From JAOUEA01 sp963719165 (GTDB taxonomy: Bacteria; Actinomycetota; UBA4738; HRBIN12): a DNA stretch of 64,000 nt. Location: positions 1,674,001 to 1,738,000 of the forward strand of contig CAVRAV010000001.1 in assembly GCA_963719165.1 (NCBI GenBank). The letters are read 5' to 3'. Below, one piece after another: positions 58,471-64,000 of this stretch; positions within the stretch are counted from its first letter, which is position 1, and each line of letters starts with the position of its first letter. A program made the position numbers and the translations under genes. Under the pieces are notes generated by a model. That model did no database searches. It was not told where the DNA came from and saw only the letters and a program-made list of their open reading frames with translations.

Positions 58471-60048
58471 TCAGCCTTGAGGCACCCGACGCCGGCGGAA
58501 CCCGGCGAACGCCGCCGAAGCCAGGAGGGCCGCCACCAGTGCCAGCCAAGCCAGCGCCGTGGTGTCGATGTCGTCGACCGGTGGGTTTCCCACGTGGGTC
58601 AGCGGAGACAGATCCAGCATCCAGTCCGGAAGCTGTAGACCCGAGCCGAGCAGCCCGATGAACGTGACCGCGCCGAACACAACCCATGCCAGAGCGAATG
58701 CACCCGGAACGGATCCATAGAGCAGCACCGCGACGGCGGCGATGACCAGCTCGGCTGGCAGGTAGGCTAGCCCGGACTTCAGCAACGTGCCGACGTAGCC
58801 GGAGTCACCGGTCGAGATCGCTGTGGCGGCGCCGAACACCACCGCCGAGACCACGACCACCACGACCAAACCGGTGATGACGATCAACAGCTGTGCGCCG
58901 AGCCATCGCACCCTGCCCACGGCTCCGGCGAGGACGGGTTCGACGCGTCCAGCCACCTCCTCATGTCGGAGCGATCCGAGTGCCTGGACGACGTAGCCGC
59001 AGGCGATGATCGCGAGGTAGACCTGGGTCGACGCCAGGAAGCCGGCGGCGGCGTTCTGCTTGGTGATCCCCATCGCCTTGCTGAGCGAGGGGTTGCCGAG
59101 GATGGCGCCGACGACCTGTTGCGCCAGCGCGCCCATGACCGCAGCCAGCGCGACCGATCCGACCAGCCACCCGAGGAACGAGCCGCGCTGCTCATGCAGC
59201 GCCAGACCGAGGGGTCGGACCAGCCAGGACGCGGCTGACGGTTCACCTGGCCGTTGACGGTACAGTGCGGCACCGAGGTCCCGGCGCCGACCTAACGCGA
59301 CGGCGAGGACGGACAGCCCGGTCGCGACGACCATGGGGATGAGCAGGACCCACCAGCGCTGCTCATCGGCGAATGGAGCGGTCTTCTCCAGCCACCCGAG
59401 CGGGGAGAGCCACACCCAGAAGGTGCCGTTGACGTCGCCGACACCACGCAGGATGTAGGAGAGCCCGACGGCCGCGAACCCGAGGGCGTAGACACCCCTG
59501 CTGTGCAGGACGACCTGGGCGCAGACCGCGGCGAGCGCGGCGAAGACGACGGTCACCATGCCGAGGGCCAGGGCGTAGAGCACCGCCGGTCCGAGCCCGA
59601 TCCCGGCAGCGAGCAGGGAGAGGACGAAGCCGACGTCCATCATCACCACCGCGCCGGCCACGAGCACCAGCGAACTGACGACCGGGACCTCTCGGTCGAT
59701 CCGCCCCGCCAGCAGCGCCTCGAGACGTCCGGACTCCTCCTCGCCCCGAGTCATCCGCGCGACCAAGATCAGCCCGATCAGCGGCATCAGGAACGAGGCG
59801 ATGAACCCGAACTCGTCCTGGATGATGCCTCCAAGGGTGCCGATGCCCTCCACGTGGCCGTTGATCGCGATCAGGGCATGACTGACCACTGCCGCACCGT
59901 AGGACGCGATCTTCTCGGGCGTGTCGTAGAGCTGGGCCACAGCGATCGCGGTGAAAGCAAGGGTGCCGACGGCCGCGAGCACCCACACCAAGAGACGTCG
60001 ACGCTGCCCGCGCCACTGGATGGCCAGCATGGCCCTGGTGCCCGTCAT
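58471..60048 (-). CDS. ABC-2-type exporter permease (polyketide-antibiotic/daunorubicin-like)
   Basis: 525 residues, about twelve helices. 'QWRGQRRRLLVWVLAAVGTL' begins the first half; two duplicated six-helix halves, each with 'EEESGRLEALLAGRIDRE' or 'HEEVAGRVEPVLAGAVGRVR' in the loop, the repeated pattern of actinobacterial 'exporter of polyketide antibiotics' permeases. Coupled to the ATPase (ATGA overlap) and under a TetR regulator: a drug-efflux unit. Confidence 0.86.
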   Translation of the reverse strand: MTGTRAMLAIQWRGQRRRLLVWVLAAVGTLAFTAIAVAQLYDTPEKIASYGAAVVSHALIAINGHVEGIGTLGGIIQDEFGFIASFLMPLIGLILVARMTRGEEESGRLEALLAGRIDREVPVVSSLVLVAGAVVMMDVGFVLSLLAAGIGLGPAVLYALALGMVTVVFAALAAVCAQVVLHSRGVYALGFAAVGLSYILRGVGDVNGTFWVWLSPLGWLEKTAPFADEQRWWVLLIPMVVATGLSVLAVALGRRRDLGAALYRQRPGEPSAASWLVRPLGLALHEQRGSFLGWLVGSVALAAVMGALAQQVVGAILGNPSLSKAMGITKQNAAAGFLASTQVYLAIIACGYVVQALGSLRHEEVAGRVEPVLAGAVGRVRWLGAQLLIVITGLVVVVVVSAVVFGAATAISTGDSGYVGTLLKSGLAYLPAELVIAAVAVLLYGSVPGAFALAWVVFGAVTFIGLLGSGLQLPDWMLDLSPLTHVGNPPVDDIDTTALAWLALVAALLASAAFAGFRRRRVPQG

Positions 60049-60965
60049 GCTTGCACCCGGCCGGGCTCGTCGTCGCTGTAGTTGCGCAGGAACAGCTCGT
60101 CCAGGCTCGGCGGCTCGACGGTGAGGCTCCGAATGCTGGCTGCGTGGATGAGTCCGATCGCTTGGTCGAGCTCATCAGGACCGACCGTGAACCGAGTCTC
60201 TATGCTTCCGTCAACCTGGCCGGTGGTGAGGCTCTCCAGCCCGGTAACCGCTTCCAGGGACCCGACGGCGGATCCGGTCAGCGCGTGGACGCTGGTGCGG
60301 GTGTGTCGGCGCAGGTCCGCGAGCGTTCCGGAGGTCACCGTCCTACCACGCCGGATGATGCTCACCCGGTCGGCGAGCGCCTCCACTTCCGAGAGGATGT
60401 GGCTGGACAGCAGAACCGTCGCGCCCTGCTGGCAGCGCTCCCGGATCACCCCCTGGAACACCTGCTCCATCAGGGGATCGAGCCCCGCGGTCGGCTCGTC
60501 GAGAACCATCAGTCCCACCTCGCTCGCCAGCGCCGCGACGAGCGCAACCTTCTGCCGGTTGCCCTTGGAGTAGTCGCGCGCCCGCTTGGTCGGATCGAGG
60601 TCGAAGCGTTCGATCAGCTCGACCCGCCGCCCGGGGTCCATCCCACCGTGGACCCCGGCCAGGATGTCCATGCACTCCCCGCCGGTGAGGCCGGCCCACA
60701 GCGACACGTCGCCGGGCACGTAGGCCAGATCGCCCCGGAGCTTGGTTCCCTCGCTCCACGGGTCGCGGTCGTAGAGCATGATCCTGCCGCCATCACGGCG
60801 CATCAGGCCGAGCAGGATCCGGATCGTGGTGGACTTCCCGGCGCCATTGGGCCCGAGGAACCCGTGCACCTCGCCACGGCGTACCTCGAGGTCGAGGCCG
60901 TCCAGCGCCCGGAAATCTCCGAACCGCTTGACCAGGCCCTCGATGCGGACGATGTCGTCGCTCAT
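60045..60965 (-). CDS. ABC transporter ATPase (DrrA-like)
   Basis: 306 residues. Walker A 'GFLGPNGAGKSTTIRILLGL', Q-loop 'VPGDVSLWAGLTGGECMDIL', signature 'YSKGNRQKVALVAALASEVG', Walker B 'LMVLDEPTAGLDPLMEQVFQ', H-loop 'LLSSHILSEVEAL'. C-terminal ~80 residues as in DrrA-type drug ATPases. Overlaps both neighbours by ATGA. Confidence 0.92.
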   Translation of the reverse strand: MSDDIVRIEGLVKRFGDFRALDGLDLEVRRGEVHGFLGPNGAGKSTTIRILLGLMRRDGGRIMLYDRDPWSEGTKLRGDLAYVPGDVSLWAGLTGGECMDILAGVHGGMDPGRRVELIERFDLDPTKRARDYSKGNRQKVALVAALASEVGLMVLDEPTAGLDPLMEQVFQGVIRERCQQGATVLLSSHILSEVEALADRVSIIRRGRTVTSGTLADLRRHTRTSVHALTGSAVGSLEAVTGLESLTTGQVDGSIETRFTVGPDELDQAIGLIHAASIRSLTVEPPSLDELFLRNYSDDEPGRVQA

Positions 60966-61603
60966 GTCCCTCCTTCGTCATTCGCGCGGAAGGCGCCCTG
61001 GGCATAGACGTCGACCGCCTCGCTGGCCCAGGCCGCCATGCCGGCAGGTGTCTGGAGATCGAACCCCAGAGCGTCCTGGAGCTGTGGTGCGAGCAGGAGC
61101 AGCGCGAGGTCGTTGACCAGAAGGAAGGCGGCGCGCACCCGACGGTCCTTGCTCGGTCGGGCGATGCCCGACTCTTCCAATGCCCCCAGCACTCGTTCGC
61201 TCTCGGCCAGCCAACGATGGAACACCAGGTCCCCTGTGGGGTCGTTGGTCATCCATAGCCGACGCAAGTAGGCCGGCAGGGGCGAGCCCACGGGGAAGCT
61301 GGCGACGAACGCCGCAGCCAGCGACGTCGGGTCGCCACCGACGAGCGCGTCCTGCAGTTCCGCGTCGGTAAGGGTGTCGATCATCGCGTCGAAGGTGTGG
61401 GCAACATGCTCATCGACAGCCTCGCGGAGGCCGGCCTTGCTACCGAAGTGGTGCATCACCAGCCCCGGCGAGACCTCTGCCGCAGCTGCCACGTCCCGCA
61501 CGGTGACCCGGTCAGGACCCCTGTCGGCGAAAAGCAGGAGCGCCTTCTCGCGGATCCGCGCCTTCGCGGTGAGATCTTTCGAGGAACCGGTCATACTGAA
61601 CAT
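60962..61603 (-). CDS. TetR-family regulator of the efflux operon
   Basis: 213 residues from ATG 61603; ATG 61594 is an alternative that leaves the palindrome fully upstream. HTH 'DRVTVRDVAAAAEVSPGLVM' and 'HHFGSKAGLREAVDEH' are standard. The ligand domain has no known signature. An ATCTGTACAGAT palindrome overlaps the start region, so autorepression of the TetR-ABC operon is likely. Confidence 0.88.
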   Translation of the reverse strand: MFSMTGSSKDLTAKARIREKALLLFADRGPDRVTVRDVAAAAEVSPGLVMHHFGSKAGLREAVDEHVAHTFDAMIDTLTDAELQDALVGGDPTSLAAAFVASFPVGSPLPAYLRRLWMTNDPTGDLVFHRWLAESERVLGALEESGIARPSKDRRVRAAFLLVNDLALLLLAPQLQDALGFDLQTPAGMAAWASEAVDVYAQGAFRANDEGGT

Positions 61604-61631
61604 CTGTACAGATTACCAAACATCTGTATAG
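61602..61631 (-). promoter_or_regulatory. Operator pair of the TetR regulator
   Basis: Perfect 12-bp palindrome ATCTGTACAGAT at 61602-61613 and a half-matching ATCTGTATAG at 61622-61631, 20 bp apart (about two helical turns), at the start of the TetR gene. Typical of TetR autorepression. Confidence 0.6.
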
Positions 61632-61768
61632 GCTGCGAAGCCTTCCTTTCCCAGGTGATGCGGACACCTATCCCATCCACATGATCGGGCGGCCCCAACC
61701 TCGCCAGTAAACTGGCCACCCATCAGATTCGAACCAGGTCAGGAGGGTTCTCGACCACCTTTTCTACA

Positions 61769-61818
61769 GCCCTCGCCCTCGTGCCCTCGGGCCCTCGGCC
61801 CTCGGCCCTCGGCCCTCG
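61769..61818. repeat. CCCTCGG tandem repeat running into the tRNA 5' end
   Basis: At least six copies of CCCTCGG or one-base variants. The last copy is the first seven bases of the tRNA-Arg acceptor stem (GCCCTCG), so the repeat appears to have grown from the tRNA end. Confidence 0.75.
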
Positions 61819-61884
61819 TAGCTCAGTGGATAGAGCACCGGTTTCCTAAACCGGGTGTCGCAGGTTCGATTCCTGCCGGGGGCA
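61812..61884 (+). tRNA. tRNA-Arg (anticodon CCT)
   Basis: 73 nt. Acceptor GCCCTCG/CGGGGGC (one G-U pair) with discriminator A; D stem GCTC/GAGC; anticodon stem CCGGT/ACCGG with loop TTCCTAA (anticodon CCT); T stem GCAGG/CCTGC with loop TTCGATT. CCA is not encoded. Decodes the rare AGG codon. tRNA genes like this are common integration sites. Confidence 0.93.
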
Positions 61885-62011
61885 CTTGCAAGGCGCTACT
61901 TCTCGACAGGCTAGGGACCGCCAGCAACGCTGGTGGACGAGCATTGGACGGGCAGACTTCATGCAGTGCTAGGCTCGTCGAACCTCGCCGCGATGAGTGG
62001 AGGGTCTTCGC

Positions 62012-63148
62012 ATGCGAAAGACAGCGATCACCACGCTGATCCTCGGTGCCGCCGCCGTGTTCACCATGTCGGGGCCGCCGACCGCGAACGCACGTGTTGC
62101 CACCGTGGCCAAGATGGATGCCGGCGGGTACACCTCCTGCGCGATCGTGACCGGTGGTCGCGTGAAGTGCTGGGGGGACAACGACCAGGGGGCCCTCGGC
62201 AACGGCGGCGGTCCCAGCAGCCCTACGGGTGTGTACGTGGTTGGACTGACCAGGGTTCTGCAGATCTCTACCAGCGAGGGCCCATGCGCCCTGCTGGCGA
62301 ACCACCACGTGAAGTGCTGGGGATCGGGTTCCAGCGGCCAGCTCGGGAATGGGTTCAACAACGATTCGCCCGTGCCCGTGCAGGTGTCGAACCTGACGAG
62401 CGTGCGGCAGGTGTCCAGCGGGTACCAGCATTCGTGTGCGGTGCAGACGAGCGGACGAGTCTGGTGCTGGGGCGACAACTCCAACGGCCAGTTGGGCAAC
62501 GGTCACAACAATCCGAGCAACGTGCCGGTGCACGTCCGCGGCATCGCGCACGCGGTCGAGGTGGACGCCGGGGATGAGTACTCGTCCTGTGCCAGGCTCG
62601 CCGATGGCAGTGCGCGATGCTGGGGATACAACCAGGATGGGCAGCTCGGGAACGGGACGTTCTCGGACAGCAACGTTCCCGTTAGGGTGAAGCACCTCGG
62701 CCGCATCCGCCGGATCATCGGCGGCTACTTCGCGAATTGCGCCATCACGGTGACCAATACCGTCAGATGCTGGGGCGACAACTCATCGGGCCAGCTGGGC
62801 GACGGAACAACGAAGAACCGAAAGAGGGCGGTCGCCACGAAGAACCTGGCTCATGTGGCCGACATGGAGATCGAGAACGGGACATCGTGCGCCGTTCTGA
62901 ACTCGGGCGGTCTCAAGTGCTGGGGAGACAACGCCAGCGGGCAGTACGGCAATGGGACCTACCAAGGACGGCATATCCCCGTCACGATCGCAAGCATCCA
63001 TCACGCGATCTCGGTGTCGGCGGGGTGGCGCCACACGTGCATCCGGTTGGCCGCCGGGGTGGTGCGGTGCACAGGGGAGAACTTCGCCGGGGAACTGGGA
63101 GACGGCACGTTCTCCGGCCGGAAGAGGTTCGTCAGGTCGCAGGTGTAG
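62012..63148 (+). CDS. Secreted RCC1-repeat beta-propeller protein
   Basis: 378 residues from ATG 62012 (GGAGGG upstream; a GTG at 61997 is in frame). Signal peptide to about residue 28 (ANA-RV). Seven RCC1-type blades, each with a variant of 'KCWGDNSSGQLGNGT' and a preceding 'SCAV' or 'NCAI': conserved paired Cys per blade suggest intra-blade disulfides. Eukaryotic RCC1 proteins bind chromatin/Ran; bacterial secreted ones probably bind sugars or proteins. It lies between a tRNA-Arg and a partial tRNA copy. Confidence 0.85.
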   Translation: MRKTAITTLILGAAAVFTMSGPPTANARVATVAKMDAGGYTSCAIVTGGRVKCWGDNDQGALGNGGGPSSPTGVYVVGLTRVLQISTSEGPCALLANHHVKCWGSGSSGQLGNGFNNDSPVPVQVSNLTSVRQVSSGYQHSCAVQTSGRVWCWGDNSNGQLGNGHNNPSNVPVHVRGIAHAVEVDAGDEYSSCARLADGSARCWGYNQDGQLGNGTFSDSNVPVRVKHLGRIRRIIGGYFANCAITVTNTVRCWGDNSSGQLGDGTTKNRKRAVATKNLAHVADMEIENGTSCAVLNSGGLKCWGDNASGQYGNGTYQGRHIPVTIASIHHAISVSAGWRHTCIRLAAGVVRCTGENFAGELGDGTFSGRKRFVRSQV

Positions 63149-63233
63149 GGGGGAACACCCGGCAAGCGGCGGCCCTGTGCAACAGAGAGCATTCCGTTGG
63201 TGGACGGGCTCACGTGATCACCTCGCAACATCC

Positions 63234-63268
63234 AAACCGGTGTCGCAGGTTCGGGTCCTGCCAGGCGC
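63234..63268 (+). repeat. Degenerate copy of the 3' half of tRNA-Arg
   Basis: 35 nt aligns with 61848-61883 of the tRNA (AAACCGG-TGTCGCAGGTTCG and so on): 31 of 36 positions match, with a one-base gap, two changes in the T loop and two in the acceptor strand. No 5' half is present, so it is not a tRNA gene. Looks like an old attachment-site duplication. Confidence 0.6.
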
Positions 63269-63418
63269 CTCTAGGCACGAGGGCTGGACGAGACTTGGAG
63301 ATGGGCTCGAACCGGCAAGGAGAGCACCGTTTATCGCGCGCGTGACAGTCGAATTGACCGAGCCGACGGGTGTCATGCACAGGTAACCGTCGCCCAATCG
63401 TCAGGCCTGACCTTCGCA

Positions 63419-64000
63419 CTATCCGCCGCCCGGCGATCCAAACCAGGTCGTTAGTGCGTCGCGCAATCCGGCATCAGTGCTCTCGCCGACCCAGGCGACG
63501 TGTCCGTCCGGCCTGATCAGCACGGCCGATGGAGCAGCCACCTCGCCGACCACAGGAAGCTCCCAGATACCGGCGTACGAGGCGTCGATGAGCTGAACGC
63601 GGTCGGCCCACGGTGCGACATCGAGCTCACCGGTCTCGCCGAAGTTGAGCAGCACGGGCTTGGCGGAGTGCAGCAGCTCGAAGACGCGAATCGGGGTCCC
63701 TCAACGATCACCAGGTCCAGGTCGGGCATGCGACGTCCCAGCAGCGGATGTCCCTCGCCTAGGTCGTAAGTGACGTCGAGACCGGCGATCATCGCGGCGA
63801 TGTGCTTGCGCGGTTGATCCATCGTCAGCACCTCTGCCAGGATGGCGCGCAATGCGACCGTGCGCTCGTCGTTGGCGCCCACCGCTTTCTGCGCCATCGT
63901 GTTCCGCAGCACGCGGGCAGCAACCGGATACCGTTCAGCGTGGTAGGTGTCGAGCAGGCTCACCGGTGATGTTCCGTTGACAACCTGAGCAAGCTTCCAG
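63419..64000 (-). pseudogene. C-terminal part of an aromatic-type FAD monooxygenase, frame broken near 63697, cut by window edge
   Basis: The gene enters from the right edge with 'WKLAQVVNGTSPVSLLDTYH' then 'AERYPVAARVLRNTMAQKA', the end of the FAD-binding domain of PheA/TfdB-type hydroxylases (rifampicin or phenol monooxygenase group). After 'PDLDLVIVEG' near 63692-63702 the reading continues in another frame: 'TPIRVFELLHSAKPVLLNFG', 'VQLIDASYAGIWELPVVGEV' and 'SAVLIRPDGHVAWVGE', the thioredoxin-like C-terminal domain. One missing base in a G/C run explains it. Confidence 0.8.

Noticed and set aside
63234..63268. Second tRNA gene
   Set aside because: Only the 3' half is present and both acceptor and T loop are altered, so it cannot fold as a tRNA.
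1..64000. CRISPR array or insertion sequence
   Set aside because: No regularly spaced direct repeats and no transposase or integrase domain were seen on either strand.

Overview
The window is high-GC, densely packed bacterial DNA. Gene content points to an uncultured soil-type member of the Actinomycetota: SigB/SigF-family sigma factor with RsbW/STAS/SpoIIE partner-switching proteins, a Cys-rich family seen beside MauE/MauD in actinobacteria, a DUF6328-type protein, many short actinobacterial stress proteins, and TTG/GTG starts with ATGA/GTGA gene overlaps. A Thermoleophilia-like lineage is a guess only. At least ten single-base frame breaks in otherwise intact conserved genes suggest residual assembly indels rather than real decay.

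Layout. 1-3.2 kb: end of a surface protein, a cation/Ca2+ exchanger, a secreted sialidase-like propeller. 3.2-7.1 kb (minus): a tightly overlapping operon with a MauE-like membrane redox protein, two MauD-like thioredoxins, two Cys-rich secreted proteins (one of the methylamine dehydrogenase light-chain-like type), a polytopic membrane protein, a PsbP-like hypothetical and a possible 27-residue membrane peptide; this is the best candidate for an uncharacterised system. 7.2-12.8 kb: response regulator, VapC toxin, FmdB zinc ribbon, VOC protein, NADP-type reductase, a GH25 lysozyme with beta-sandwich repeats, a heme-oxygenase-like iron protein and a CDGSH protein. 13-27 kb: a general-stress region (hemerythrin, topoisomerase IB, AI-2E transporter, two STAS proteins, several RsbW-like kinases, the sigma factor, CsbD, a GAF-SpoIIE phosphatase). 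27-33 kb: envelope genes and an ABC transporter with an SGNH lipoprotein. 33.4-37.4 kb: a urease-like operon (ureC, fused ureAB, YtcJ-type amidohydrolase) without accessory genes. 38.3-45.4 kb: a five-gene operon led by an ASRT-family protein and containing FAD/FeS, ThDP, enolase-superfamily and SDR enzymes. 45.5-54.5 kb: GH15, phospholipase D, YihY, lipid kinase, two PAP2 phosphatases and a run of small stress-like genes. 54.4-58.2 kb: cyclase-domain protein, SRPBCC, nitroreductase, DUF2254. 58.5-64 kb: TetR-ABC operon, tRNA-Arg(CCT), an RCC1-repeat secreted protein bracketed by a degenerate tRNA 3' copy, and the end of a FAD monooxygenase.

The most coherent regulatory signal is a repeated promoter motif, GTTT-N13/14-GGGTA or GGGAA, the consensus expected of SigB/SigF-type sigma factors. 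It lies upstream of many of the small stress genes and of the ASRT operon, and the matching sigma factor is encoded at 23.5 kb. Several of these promoters sit only 9-11 nt from the start codon, implying leaderless or near-leaderless mRNAs.
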